Below, piece after piece: positions 45,467 through 54,680 of a DNA stretch of 64,000 bases. Source of the DNA: Planctomycetaceae bacterium (GTDB lineage: Bacteria > Planctomycetota > Planctomycetia > Pirellulales > Pirellulaceae). Each line of letters opens with the position of its first letter. Position 1 is the first letter of the stretch. The DNA is taken from positions 1,922,001 through 1,986,000 of the forward strand of contig JACKHM010000002.1 of assembly GCA_020638995.1 (NCBI GenBank), in the 5' to 3' direction. The notes beneath the pieces are model-generated. The model did no database searches. It worked only from the letters and a program-made list of their open reading frames with translations, and was not told the origin of the DNA. A program made the translations under genes and the position numbers.

Positions 45467-45921
45467 CGACAATCGCGATGCTGCCACCGATCGCCGAGCG
45501 ATTCCTGCTTTTGGCTGGACAGGCCGAGTACGTCCACATGGGACGACGATTTCGACGTGGAGGCGGCGAGTTCGAGTGGACTGACGTTCTGCTGCCGCTC
45601 GGCATTATTGGCGTTGTCATCAGTATCGCTTGGATCGTGACGCAATATCTGAAGCACCGCGAACATCAGATGCAAGACAGCTCGCAAGGATTGTTTGCCG
45701 AGCTTTGCCAGGCTCACGGCCTCGACTGGGCCAATCAACAATTAATGCGCGCCTTGGCAAACGCTCACCGCCTGCCTTCGCCCGTCCAACTCTTCGTCGA
45801 GCCAGAACGATTCGATACGGAATTGCTTGGTCACACTTTCGCCAATCGACAGCAACAAGTCGAGGCGCTCCGATCACGGCTATTCGGAGAACCCACGGCG
45901 GGAACCACGGAAGTCTCCTAA
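45463..45921 (+). CDS. Hypothetical single-pass membrane protein
   Basis: A 152-residue protein with one membrane helix (about 43-62, VLLPLGIIGVVISIAWIVTQ) and a soluble C-terminus with FAELCQAHGLDWANQQLMRALANAHRLPSPVQLFVEPERF. The ATG overlaps the HEAT gene's stop by four bases, so the two proteins are likely made together and may interact. No family recognised. The C-terminal part resembles an unnamed module of planctomycete membrane proteins by feel only. Confidence 0.7.
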   Translation: MTTIAMLPPIAERFLLLAGQAEYVHMGRRFRRGGGEFEWTDVLLPLGIIGVVISIAWIVTQYLKHREHQMQDSSQGLFAELCQAHGLDWANQQLMRALANAHRLPSPVQLFVEPERFDTELLGHTFANRQQQVEALRSRLFGEPTAGTTEVS

Positions 45922-45933
45922 CTCGCCGTCGAC

Positions 45934-46012
45934 CTCACTTTCCAAGTGACATTCATTTGTGGACGTCACTTTCCAAGTGACGCTCATTTGTGGACGTCCC
46001 TTTCCAAGTGAC
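45934..46012. repeat. 31-base tandem repeats built on a palindrome
   Basis: Copies of a 31-base unit start near 45934, 45965 and 45996 (the last is partial). Each carries the palindrome GTCACTTTCCAAGTGAC or a one-base variant (stem GTCACTT/AAGTGAC, loop TCC) and the spacer GCTCATTTGTGGAC. They lie between the ends of two convergent genes. They could act as terminators, protein-binding sites or a dispersed genome repeat. Confidence 0.85.
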
Positions 46013-46101
46013 CGTTGCCTTTCGCAGGACCGTCCGCGTAGCTACGGGAAATGTGTGCTTTACGGCACCTTGTCGCGTCTCAACCGCCGCGATTCAAGAT
46101 A

Positions 46102-47619
46102 CTAGTACGCCCCACCGCCCGATCTACGCTGCGGGGGACGCCGCTCCTTGAACACCTCGGAAACATTGCCGCTGGTTGACGTGCGGGCGCGGCCTTCTTC
46201 TGGCTCTGCTTTGAATTGCAGGGGATCAGCGTTCTTGCCAAGCCCGACAGTTCGTACTTCGGCCTTGTAACCCATTAGATCGAGCAACATCAGTAGGCTG
46301 ATCTCCTGGATACCTTGATCTTCAGCGAGCTTGATCATGTTGCTATGCGATGTGAGAAGCTTGGTGTCGCCACCATCCGGATCATCGCCACGGACGAGAT
46401 AACGCGTATTTGCGCTCAATTCACCTTCAAACACTCCATCGTCGTGAACTTCCGCGTCAATCACTCCGCCGCCCATTGCGATGATGTTTCGCACCAGATC
46501 GCGGTCGCTGCGACCATCGCCATCGATGTCCATAAAGCCGACCAATGCAAACCGCACTTTACGACCTGGCTTCCACGCTGGAGAGAAGATCTGGTCGCCG
46601 GGCAAGATCGGATCTGCCGTGTAATCGCTAACGATGCGTGCCTCAGAGAGATGCTGGTCGATCACTCGAGTGATCTCGATCATGCCTTTACGTTCGTCGA
46701 CTTTGCGTTTCGAGGCTTCCTCGTCGTCGGGAACTCCTCCGGCACCTGGGGCCACGTTCATGGCATCGTGATCGTAAACGCTAAAAGTCGTCTGTCGTCG
46801 CAAACCGTCTGCCATACCGAGGTTGACCCACACCGTCCGACTTGCTTGGTTCACCCAAGCGATACGCCCATCCGGCGCCTCGAACGGTTCATCACGAAGC
46901 TCAGTGATGGTCTCTTTCTGCTTGGAGACCGTGACATCCAGATTCCGAATTGCAACATCACGTTCTTTGATCGTATTCTCGCGAGTTGCGACAAGCGTTG
47001 TCTTCTCAGCAATTGCAGCCTGATAGTCCGTGAACTGCTTCTCCTGCGTTGTCTTCAACTCTTCTCGACGCGTATTGAATTCCTCTTGAGCCGTAGCGAG
47101 ATCGTCAACAGCCTTTTGTTCGGTCTTTCCGGCTAACGCAATTTGCTGGAGACTGTCGGCCCGGATTTGATCGCGTTCGGCAATAAGTCGATTATTCGAT
47201 TCGTTAAGATCGGTATTTGCGGTGTTCAACTTCCGGATTGCTTGAAGTAGCAACGCGGGCAACTCGCGGTAGTTCAGTTTCTCTTGAGGCAAACCTTCGC
47301 CGTAAGTCGCAATGTCTTGCTGATACGAGGCATGAACCGCAGCCATCTCCTCATCGCCTTCGACGCTGGGGATGACGACATTCAATTCCGCTTCCGACAG
47401 CGTCTTCGAGCCCACGATGTGCTTGAAGTACGAGTTCCAGAATGACTGCTGATCCACGAGAGCCTCTGCGCTCTGCTTTGCGGTTTCGGCCGCTTTGGCT
47501 TTCGCGAGGTTCTCTTCCGCCTTTCGGAAGAAGACAAAGGTGGTTACAGCCAACACGACCGTAATCATCACAAACAGAATCAACGCAATCTGAAGACCTT
47601 GGCTTTCACGCTTCGCCAT
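46102..47619 (-). CDS. Coiled-coil membrane-anchored protein
   Basis: A 505-residue protein with one N-terminal membrane helix (IALILFVMITVVLAVTTFVFF) followed by a long coiled coil (about 40-260, alternating Glu/Lys/Gln), then a globular C-terminal half (WVNQASRTVWVNLGMADGLRRQTTFSVYD, VRFALVGFMDIDGDGRSD). It is basic at the end (RRPPQRRSGGGAY). The layout suggests an inner-membrane anchored scaffold in the periplasm. Such proteins are common in planctomycetes; function unknown. Confidence 0.75.
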   Translation of the reverse strand: MAKRESQGLQIALILFVMITVVLAVTTFVFFRKAEENLAKAKAAETAKQSAEALVDQQSFWNSYFKHIVGSKTLSEAELNVVIPSVEGDEEMAAVHASYQQDIATYGEGLPQEKLNYRELPALLLQAIRKLNTANTDLNESNNRLIAERDQIRADSLQQIALAGKTEQKAVDDLATAQEEFNTRREELKTTQEKQFTDYQAAIAEKTTLVATRENTIKERDVAIRNLDVTVSKQKETITELRDEPFEAPDGRIAWVNQASRTVWVNLGMADGLRRQTTFSVYDHDAMNVAPGAGGVPDDEEASKRKVDERKGMIEITRVIDQHLSEARIVSDYTADPILPGDQIFSPAWKPGRKVRFALVGFMDIDGDGRSDRDLVRNIIAMGGGVIDAEVHDDGVFEGELSANTRYLVRGDDPDGGDTKLLTSHSNMIKLAEDQGIQEISLLMLLDLMGYKAEVRTVGLGKNADPLQFKAEPEEGRARTSTSGNVSEVFKERRPPQRRSGGGAY

Positions 47620-48015
47620 TATTCAATACTCCGTGGAAACATCGGCGCGAGGCAAACTCGGCCCGTCAACAATCGCCTCAATGTAATCAGATCACCCAGC
47701 TTCAAGCTCCCCAGTTCGAGAGCAAGTTGCTTATGATCACCTCTGATTTCGTGAACCGCTAACCAAGTTATTCCACGCCGGGCGGTCGTTGAGTTGCAAC
47801 GATAGACCCTAAGTCGCGGTAGACCTTTAAGTCGCAGGGCGATAAGAGACTAAGTCGAGTGTAAATGGGACTGGCGAGGGTGTCAAATCTTTGCTGATTA
47901 AACAGTTTACGTCGATCAACCGTTCCCCGCACAACCGGATTCGCGGGCATCGCGTCAAATTGGATCGTCTTGACCAGCATCGCAGACCGACGTAACGTAC
48001 TGGGATCAATACTCT
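47620..48015. other. Intergenic region before tRNA-Gln
   Basis: 396 bases between the coiled-coil protein (leftward) and tRNA-Gln. It contains several TAAGTCG motifs near 47810-47850, but no gene I can support. Promoters of both flanking genes are expected here. Confidence 0.4.
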
Positions 48016-48086
48016 TGCCCCTTAGTGTAACGGCAGCACGACTGACTCTGAATCAGTTAGTCTAGGTTCAAATCCTAGAGGGGCAA
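48016..48086 (+). tRNA. tRNA-Gln (CUG anticodon)
   Basis: Acceptor stem TGCCCCT (48016-48022) pairs with AGGGGCA (48079-48085). The anticodon arm is ACTGA-CTCTGAA-TCAGT with anticodon CTG, and the T arm is CTAGG-TTCAAAT-CCTAG. Its 3' part is the likely attachment site of the integrase gene 200 bases downstream. Confidence 0.93.
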
Positions 48087-48290
48087 CTGCTTTCTGCACT
48101 CTACGGCTTTGAGTTAAGCCTTACAGCATTGGGACTTAGGTCATCCCACCTGAGTCCTTTCTGTTTGCGCCAGAACGGATCAGTGGCAAATCAGTGGCAT
48201 CGTTGAATTAGCGTTGAGCTTGCATCGCTGGTTTCAATACTTGGCTGGCACCATCTTAAAGGTGTCGCCTCAGCTACTGGAGATGCTCGC

Positions 48291-49526
48291 ATGGCATGGC
48301 TTCAATCTGATCCTTCAGGGAACTTCCACATCTGCTTTCGCTTTGGAGGACAAAAGTTCAAGCGGTCACTCCGGACGAAAAGTCAATCGCAGGCTGACCG
48401 TAGAATGCACCGCCTGAGTGAGAATATTGATCTGGTCGAGCAAGGTCGACTAGACATTCCGACGGACGCAGACATTCCGTCATTCTTGCTCTCCGACGGA
48501 AAGTTGGCCAACAAAGTTAATGTGAAACGCAAGCTATCGCTGTCGGACTTGTTTGCAAATTACACTGCCGCGATTCCACAAGGGTCGCTAGAGCAGAACA
48601 CACTCGACACGGCTCAGATCCACATGGATCACATCAAACGCATTTTAGGTATGCGGTTGGCGACAACGGGCGTGACAAGTTCCACACTTCAAGATTATGT
48701 TCTTCAACGAGCTAATGAAAAAGGGCGTCGAGGTAAGCCTGTCAGTTCGACAACAATCAAGAAAGAGCTTGGTACGTTTGGCAGTGCTTGGTCGTGGGCA
48801 ATGCATGCGGGACACGTGAGCAAACCGTTTCCCAAGAAAGGGCTTCGGTTTCCAAAGGAAACTGAGAAGCCTCCATTCCAGACTTGGAGTGCAATTGAAG
48901 GCAAGATCTCTCGAAACCAGCTTTCTGACGAAGAGCAGGCTGAGTTGTGGGAGTGCCTGTTCTTGACCGTTCCGCAAATTACTGAGTTGCTTTCGCACAT
49001 TGAAGAATCAGCATTCTATCCTTATATGCACCCCATGATGACCTTTGCCGCGTTCACGGGTGCGAGACGTTCGGAGTTGATGAGGTCTCGGGTCGACGAC
49101 ATCGACCTAAGGGGCGAAACGGCGATCATTCGAGAGAAGAAACGAGTACGTGGTAGGTTGACAACGCGACGCGTGCCAATTTCCCCGCAGTTGAAGCCTG
49201 TGCTGGAATGTTGGTTTGCAATACATCCTGGCGGCAACTTTACGTTTTGCCATCCGTCGTGCGGTCAAGCTTCAAAACCAATCGCCAAAGAGCAAGCACG
49301 TGATCATTTCAAGCGAACCCTAGCTAATTCCAAATGGAAAGTGCTGCACGGCTGGCACATCTTCCGCCACTCGTTTTGCAGCAACTGCGCTGCGGCTGGC
49401 GTGGATCAACGTGTCATCAACGCATGGGTTGGCCATCAAACGGAAGAAATGGTGAAACGTTACCGTCACCTGATTCCCAACCAGGAACAGGCAGCGATGC
49501 AGCAGGTGTTTGGTAAGCCGGTATAA
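48291..49526 (+). CDS. Tyrosine-type site-specific integrase
   Basis: A 411-residue phage-type integrase. ATG 48291 has GGAG eight bases upstream. Residues 1-60 are an arm-type DNA-binding region, about 80-190 a core-binding SAM-like domain, and 245-400 the catalytic domain. Catalytic residues: Arg259 (TGARRSEL), His356 and Arg359 (HIFRHSF), His382 (GHQT), Tyr391 (KRYRHL). It lies about 200 bases after tRNA-Gln and points away from it, so it should recombine at the tRNA 3' end. The chromosome to the right is therefore probably an inserted island. Confidence 0.93.
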   Translation: MAWLQSDPSGNFHICFRFGGQKFKRSLRTKSQSQADRRMHRLSENIDLVEQGRLDIPTDADIPSFLLSDGKLANKVNVKRKLSLSDLFANYTAAIPQGSLEQNTLDTAQIHMDHIKRILGMRLATTGVTSSTLQDYVLQRANEKGRRGKPVSSTTIKKELGTFGSAWSWAMHAGHVSKPFPKKGLRFPKETEKPPFQTWSAIEGKISRNQLSDEEQAELWECLFLTVPQITELLSHIEESAFYPYMHPMMTFAAFTGARRSELMRSRVDDIDLRGETAIIREKKRVRGRLTTRRVPISPQLKPVLECWFAIHPGGNFTFCHPSCGQASKPIAKEQARDHFKRTLANSKWKVLHGWHIFRHSFCSNCAAAGVDQRVINAWVGHQTEEMVKRYRHLIPNQEQAAMQQVFGKPV

Positions 49527-49579
49527 CGCGTCGAAACAGAAGAACACTTGCGATCAATCGCAGCAATCAAGCAGCCATT

Positions 49580-50203
49580 GTGAAATGTAACGAATTTCTT
49601 GCGCTAACGCCTGTCTGGAGGCAGACTCCAGGCGGTATGCTTCGCCAACTCGAACTCTGGGCAGAACGAGAGAGCCCGGAAACACTTGCGGGGAACGCGA
49701 CGGTTTCTCACATCACCAGCGAGCTTCAACAACGTGGTCAAACCCTCCTTCACGACCAAACACTGTACACTTCCCTCAAGCGTGTCTCGCTCGTCCACGA
49801 GGGCTCACTAATGGGGCGACCGCAACTAACGAGTACCGAAGAGTCGAAAGCGTTTTTTCGGAACTACTGGAAAGACAATCCGGCACATGACCAAGAGAAG
49901 TTTGTGGTGGCGTGCCTCGATACCAAAAACCGCGTGCAATGCGTTGTTGTGGTGACGATTGGCACGCTCGATGCATCATTGGTGCATCCTCGTGAAGTGT
50001 TCAAGCCAGCAATTATTGAAGGCGCAAGTGCCGTTGTGTTGTCTCATAATCACCCGTCCGGCGACACCACACCGAGTCGCGAAGATCACACAGTAACGGA
50101 CCGATTGACGGAAGCAGGCAAACTTCTCGGCATCACCGTCCTCGACCACATCATTCACGGCGATGGAACCGGGCATGTGTGCTCGATCCGTGAGGCTTCA
50201 TGA
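49580..50203 (+). CDS. RadC/JAB domain protein
   Basis: A 207-residue protein starting at GTG 49580. The C-terminal half is a RadC-type JAB fold with the metal motif SHNHPSGDTTPSREDHTVTDRL and a downstream DHIIHGDG. The N-terminal 70 residues are unfamiliar. RadC-like genes are common in integrated elements and are often near integrases; their role is unclear despite the radiation-repair name. It sits 50 bases after the integrase stop and may be co-transcribed. Start choice is uncertain; Met20 is an alternative. Confidence 0.8.
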   Translation: MKCNEFLALTPVWRQTPGGMLRQLELWAERESPETLAGNATVSHITSELQQRGQTLLHDQTLYTSLKRVSLVHEGSLMGRPQLTSTEESKAFFRNYWKDNPAHDQEKFVVACLDTKNRVQCVVVVTIGTLDASLVHPREVFKPAIIEGASAVVLSHNHPSGDTTPSREDHTVTDRLTEAGKLLGITVLDHIIHGDGTGHVCSIREAS

Positions 50204-50261
50204 AGTCGTAAACACTCGCGGCAAGGTTGCATTGAAGTTTGTGGACAGTGGTTGCGATGTA

Positions 50262-50497
50262 GATCGTGATCACTTCAAACGAACATTGCGATCATTGAAG
50301 TGGCACGTCGTGCGCGGATGGCACATCTTTCGCCACTCGTCCTGTAGCGACTGCGCTGCTGTCGGCGTCGACCAGCGAGCCATCAATCGTGGGTTGGAAA
50401 TCAGACCTAGGAAATGGTCAATCGCTATCGTCACTTGATTCCAAATCAAGAGCAAGCAGCAATTGAGCAGGTGATTGGTGGGCAAGCACTGGTGTAA
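50262..50497 (+). pseudogene. Decayed duplicate of the integrase C-terminus
   Basis: The DNA reads a close relative of the integrase end: DRDHFKRTLRSLKW, then GWHIFRHSSCSDCAAVGVDQ. One base is lost where the parent has atcaacgcatgg (remnant atcaatcg-tgg), shifting the frame. In the other frame VGNQT, then a stop (tag) in place of the parent's Glu, then EMVNRYRHLIPNQEQAA follow to TAA at 50495-50497. It is therefore a frameshifted, interrupted relic of a second integrase, not a working enzyme. The RadC gene is sandwiched between the two copies. Confidence 0.85.
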
Positions 50498-50587
50498 CGA
50501 TGTCGTTGCAAGTCAATGCTGATTGCAATCGAAGCTTCTGCTATGACAAGCGAGTGACGGAACATTGGTTGCACAGCGAGCGGACAA

Positions 50588-50740
50588 TTGAGTCTTGAGT
50601 TAAAGCAATGTAGCCAAAAGCGGAAAATCGCCTCTCTGGATAGCGATCTCGAAAACCAACGTCGTGCACTTCTCGAAAACCATGAGTCTTTTACTTCTGT
50701 CATGGGCTTTGCGTTAGCTCAAGAGAATCCACAGCAATGA
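50588..50740 (+). CDS. Small open frame, 50 aa (doubtful)
   Basis: A TTG-started frame coding SLELKQCSQKRKIASLD, then SDLENQRRALLENHESFTSV and an end in GFALAQENPQQ. It reads like a helical peptide and could be a real small protein or a remnant of a longer gene. No clear ribosome site. Confidence 0.3.
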   Translation: MSLELKQCSQKRKIASLDSDLENQRRALLENHESFTSVMGFALAQENPQQ

Positions 50741-51190
50741 TGTGATCGATAGCATCCTGTTGTAGTACACGCAGCGGCTTCCTTCAGCCGTATCGAAGAA
50801 GTCGTTCGGCCAGCAATCATCAACAGATACACAAATAATTCGCTCGCTTAAACTACACTAAGTATGAAGTACTATAGTACCGACAGTTTTGGCGAGTCCA
50901 CGCCACACAACGGGCAACGGATGTTTGGTGAGACTCAGTCCGCACCTCCGACGACGCGCCCAGACTCTTTGGTCGGTTAAATGTAATGTAAGGTCCAATG
51001 ATCGTGATCTTGCTTTCTATGTTCCGATGACGTCGCGAAAGCCGTTCGAAGCGTGTCATACCCCGGAGATTGCTTTTAGCTCGCTGGGTACTTGACTCCC
51101 TATGCGAGCGGGCGCAAACTGGCCGAACATTTATTGATGCATGCTCTTAAGAGGCAGTTCGACCAGGGCGATGGAGAGTTTAGATTGGCA
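50741..51190 (+). other. Non-coding stretch before an island operon
   Basis: No gene seen. A perfect 12-base palindrome, GTACTATAGTAC, lies at 50869-50880 and could be an operator. It lies upstream of the operon starting 51191, whose promoter is expected in this region. Confidence 0.4.
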
Positions 51191-51940
51191 ATGAAAGTCG
51201 CGGTGCAACTATGGTCTTTACGGCAGCAAATCTTCGCCGACTCCAGGCGAGCGCTTGCCTTAGTCAAGGGCATGGGCTTCGATTACGTCGAGCTTGCCGG
51301 AACTGGTAGTCAGACTCCTTCAGAATTCGCTAACGTAATATCGGACGCAGGAATCCGAGTTATCGGCACTCATCAACCACCTCTCACTTTGGGCAATCTT
51401 ACACAGCTCGTCGATGAAATGACAGCGCACTGCAACATTTTCCAGTGTAAGCTTGCTACGGTCATGTCTCATCCGTTGCACAGTGGTACACAAGATTACT
51501 ACATCCGTTTTTCTGAGCTCTTCTTGTCGGCCGCGCAGGCGTTGGAACAAGAACAAATCGATCTGTGCTTTCACATTTATCTTCGCGACTTGGTCACGAT
51601 CAGTGAGTCGGGCCAAAGCGGTCTGGAAATCCTAGTTCAGGAAACGAATACAAAACTTCGTCTACAGCCTGATATCTACTTCATCCACCGCTCAGGCAAG
51701 ACCCTTCCTGAGATCCAGCCGATTTTGTCAAAACGCTGTCCCACTGCTCACATCAACGATATCGATGAAAGAAATTCACAGGTTGCCTTGGGCAGTGGAG
51801 TGATAGATTGGCCCCGAACTGTCAGCGGACTTCGAGACGTGGGTGTTGAGTGGCTGATTCTGGAACACGATAGCCTTGATGCTATTTCGTGGTTGTCGCA
51901 GAGCAAGAAAGTTCTTGATCAGACTATTGAGGGACTTTAA
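51191..51940 (+). CDS. TIM-barrel protein of the sugar isomerase / AP-endonuclease 2 superfamily
   Basis: A 249-residue protein from ATG 51191 (MKVAVQLWSLRQQIFADSRRA), the usual family N-terminus. The TTG start at 51092 adds a poor extension. Barrel landmarks: GFDYVELAG, FHIYLRD where family members have HNH, AHINDID, LGSGVIDW, and EWLILEHDS, so the distal Glu ligand is kept. The DxxW/H region reads PDIYFIHRSG and is divergent. Xylose-isomerase, sugar-epimerase or endonuclease-type activities are possible. Three bases separate it from the NTPase gene, so the two are made together. Confidence 0.75.
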   Translation: MKVAVQLWSLRQQIFADSRRALALVKGMGFDYVELAGTGSQTPSEFANVISDAGIRVIGTHQPPLTLGNLTQLVDEMTAHCNIFQCKLATVMSHPLHSGTQDYYIRFSELFLSAAQALEQEQIDLCFHIYLRDLVTISESGQSGLEILVQETNTKLRLQPDIYFIHRSGKTLPEIQPILSKRCPTAHINDIDERNSQVALGSGVIDWPRTVSGLRDVGVEWLILEHDSLDAISWLSQSKKVLDQTIEGL

Positions 51941-51943
51941 GGA

Positions 51944-54016
51944 ATGTCTACGCGAAGAACTGTAGTCGACTGCACTCCGATTGAAAAACTAGTAACAACA
52001 GCAGCAACCATGTCGTTAACAGGTGCATTTGATGGTCACGTCTCCAACTACTTCGGCGAGTTCACGTTCCCAGCCTCATTCGGAACGCGCCTTAGCGAAC
52101 AAGACATCGAATTGTACGTTGGAAAACGAGAATGTCCTGTGACGGACAACACAGACTACTATGAACGGCAGCTGCACACGGCGTTTTGGCCTGAAGACTC
52201 GCCCGACTGCCCTTTCTTAATGATCCAAGGTCGCGAAGGTGTCGGCAAGACGACACTGTTGAGATATTACTTCGACTATTACTTACCAGAACGACTCAAG
52301 CCACGATCATTGGAAGCACTTGACCATCACATTGTGATTGATGTGAACCTAAGGCGACGTCTTCCGACAGACGAGGTACGCTCGGTGATCAATGAGCGGA
52401 TCGTTCAGGTCCTCAGGGCGAAGGCACCCAACGTAACAGAAGAAAACGCTCATGCGATGTGGGATAGGTTAGCTGATTGGAGTTCATCTCACCATGAGCT
52501 AGCCCGCACACCTGACGAATCGGTTGAGAAGTATCGAGCGAAACTGACCGCACCGCTGCTGCTTAATCACAATACTGTAGCCGAGGAAGCCCTTTGGTAT
52601 CTAACATCCTCGAAACACTCACCAAGGTACTTTGTCACGATTGTGCTCGACAACCTTGACCAACAAGATCTTCCGACGCAACTTGAGATTTTGCAGATCG
52701 CGCTCCGCTGGCTTGGGGATCGTGTCTACACGTCACCATTTGACCGTGATCTCGACGAAAACGGGCTCAACTTGTGGCGAGTTATTGTCCCCGTACGCCC
52801 CGAAACCTTGAATAGCCTTCGTCATGTACTTCACCCAATCGACAAAAAGAAAGTGATTACGCTTGGTGGAGTAAACCAAGAACTGCTGATCGAGAATAGA
52901 GGAGAGCGTCTTCACTCGTCGGTTGCTGGTTCAAGACAGCAATTCCCACTAGACATTAGGCGCGACGGATACACTACATGCATCCCAATCCCAAGTTACA
53001 TCGCATCAGATGGACTTAGGCGAATGGTTATGGTGCGGACTTCAGGCGATGCACCCGATGAGCAGGTAACGCAGCTCACACCACCGCTTCGAGAAGACAC
53101 ACAGGAGCTACTACAGCGCTTTTGCAATCAATCCAATCGGCGACTCTTCCGGCTGCGGAAACGATTGATAATGAACCCTGGACTTGGAGAAGCAATGCTC
53201 AAAGCTGCCGGCCTGTTGGAGGATGAACTAGACAGCCTCGACAACGCGGTGGTAAGTCGTTACCGATTCATCTCAGCATGGCTGAGCGGTAAGGAAGAGT
53301 ATTTCGATGAGTCTGACTTCGAAAATGACGTTTTGAACCTCTACCGCACAACGAAAACTGAGCAGGGTCCCCATTCTCTCTTGGTAGGACCGCTCGTCTT
53401 GCACTTGTTGCGACACGACTATCTAACGCGCTCATCTATTGTTGAGGCTCTTACTGACATCGGTTTTCGCGCATCCGAGGTCAAATCATGCCTTGGCTCG
53501 ATGCATGCAAGTGACTTTTTCCGGTACTCGGGAGCCACGAGCATCGAAAATGACGAAATCTTGGTTGAGACTGACGTCCTCGAAGCTCACTGGGAACTAC
53601 TTGCAAGCGCTGCATACACGGATTGTATGGCACTTGTAACACCTTTGCCGGAGTCGATTGTTGGTGAAGACATGTCGTTCTCCGTCTACCACAAAGCAAC
53701 GCATTTCGAAACAAGAACACGCACCGCATTTCATTTCCTTGAACAGATCAAAGCTGACGAGATCGCCGTCAGCACGTGGAGACCGAATACCGAACGAAGT
53801 AAGACGAGTGCAGATGTTTTCTCAAGCCGGTTTAGATCATTGCAGATTCCGAGCATTTACCGGCTCGTTTCAGAACCATATTTACATCGGCTGCATGCTC
53901 TTCGCGACAAACAAATGATGCGACAAGATGTAAATTGGTCAGAATTGTTAGGTGACAGGTTGGAAACTATTCGAAAGTGCCCGCAGACACTTACGCCACT
54001 TATAGTAAACAAGTGA
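51944..54016 (+). CDS. P-loop NTPase with helical/winged-helix C-terminal part
   Basis: A 690-residue protein. Walker A is GREGVGKTT at residues 96-104 and Walker B is VTIVLDNLDQ at 231-240. VIVPVRPETLNSL (about 278-290) is like the sensor region of AAA/KAP-like ATPases. A winged-helix-like segment is visible near 510 (YLTRSSIVEALTDIGFRASEVKSCLG). The N-terminal 90 residues and the last 200 are unfamiliar. It is not a standard recombination or replication protein. The size, single NTPase domain and island position are what one sees in many phage-defence ATPases, but no effector domain is recognisable. Confidence 0.75.
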   Translation: MSTRRTVVDCTPIEKLVTTAATMSLTGAFDGHVSNYFGEFTFPASFGTRLSEQDIELYVGKRECPVTDNTDYYERQLHTAFWPEDSPDCPFLMIQGREGVGKTTLLRYYFDYYLPERLKPRSLEALDHHIVIDVNLRRRLPTDEVRSVINERIVQVLRAKAPNVTEENAHAMWDRLADWSSSHHELARTPDESVEKYRAKLTAPLLLNHNTVAEEALWYLTSSKHSPRYFVTIVLDNLDQQDLPTQLEILQIALRWLGDRVYTSPFDRDLDENGLNLWRVIVPVRPETLNSLRHVLHPIDKKKVITLGGVNQELLIENRGERLHSSVAGSRQQFPLDIRRDGYTTCIPIPSYIASDGLRRMVMVRTSGDAPDEQVTQLTPPLREDTQELLQRFCNQSNRRLFRLRKRLIMNPGLGEAMLKAAGLLEDELDSLDNAVVSRYRFISAWLSGKEEYFDESDFENDVLNLYRTTKTEQGPHSLLVGPLVLHLLRHDYLTRSSIVEALTDIGFRASEVKSCLGSMHASDFFRYSGATSIENDEILVETDVLEAHWELLASAAYTDCMALVTPLPESIVGEDMSFSVYHKATHFETRTRTAFHFLEQIKADEIAVSTWRPNTERSKTSADVFSSRFRSLQIPSIYRLVSEPYLHRLHALRDKQMMRQDVNWSELLGDRLETIRKCPQTLTPLIVNK

Positions 54017-54058
54017 CCAGAAGTATCGCCTGCCGCTTTGATCTCGGAGTTCCGTACA

Positions 54059-54634
54059 ATGAGCTTGGTCGTAGTTTCACAAGGACGAATGCTTACCATT
54101 CCGTTGCTATTCCATCAAATCTGGCTTTCACCTGACTATGAGAAGCTCAAAATTAATGACGTCTTCGACATCGTGATCCAAAACGACTCAGAGGATGACT
54201 TAGCGACCGTTACAATTCTCTATGCTCACGATACATATGATGGCAGTACTGTACCCGATGCGCAGGTACTGCCGTTCGGCCCGTGGAGCGAATCCCCCTG
54301 GGATTGGTATCTTTCCGCGAAGCCGAGATTCGTTGACGATGAAGACAGAGAATTTACTTTCGAGGTCGAAGGCCGGAAGGAAAGAATCGAGTGCATCGCT
54401 TGTGATGCGAGTTTGAAGTACCCAGACGGACTTCAGCAAGATGTGGTCGCTATGATGACTGCCGTTCGGAAGACGCTGATTGATGTGGAATTTGGCACAC
54501 CCATCAAAGCGGACAAGTCGGGTGTGCTTCGACTGCGATTTACCCCGCAAGGTTCGCGACTGGGACTCGATACTCTACCGGTGGCTATGGCGACACCTCA
54601 AGGCAACATCCCCCACTGCGGCGTTTCATTTTAA
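54059..54634 (+). CDS. Unknown protein, third gene of the island operon
   Basis: A 191-residue acidic protein starting MSLVVVSQGRMLTIPLLFHQ. ATG 54059 has GGAG ten bases upstream; the TTG at 54038 is less likely. It begins 42 bases after the NTPase stop. Beta-rich middle (FDIVIQNDSEDDLATVTILYA) and several Trp (PWSESPWDWYL). No motif recognised. The last codons and the stop TAA fall in the transposon terminal repeat, so the original C-terminus may have been cut off. Confidence 0.65.
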   Translation: MSLVVVSQGRMLTIPLLFHQIWLSPDYEKLKINDVFDIVIQNDSEDDLATVTILYAHDTYDGSTVPDAQVLPFGPWSESPWDWYLSAKPRFVDDEDREFTFEVEGRKERIECIACDASLKYPDGLQQDVVAMMTAVRKTLIDVEFGTPIKADKSGVLRLRFTPQGSRLGLDTLPVAMATPQGNIPHCGVSF

Positions 54635-54643
54635 CTGACCGGA
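54629..54643 (+). repeat. Left terminal inverted repeat of the transposon
   Basis: TTTTAACTGACCGGA, matched by the complement of 58316-58330 (TTTTGGCTGACCGGA) at 13 of 15 positions. It covers the stop codon of the upstream gene. Confidence 0.75.
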
Positions 54644-54680
54644 AAGCGCGGCGTTTGTCTCGATTTGATTGACCGAGAAT

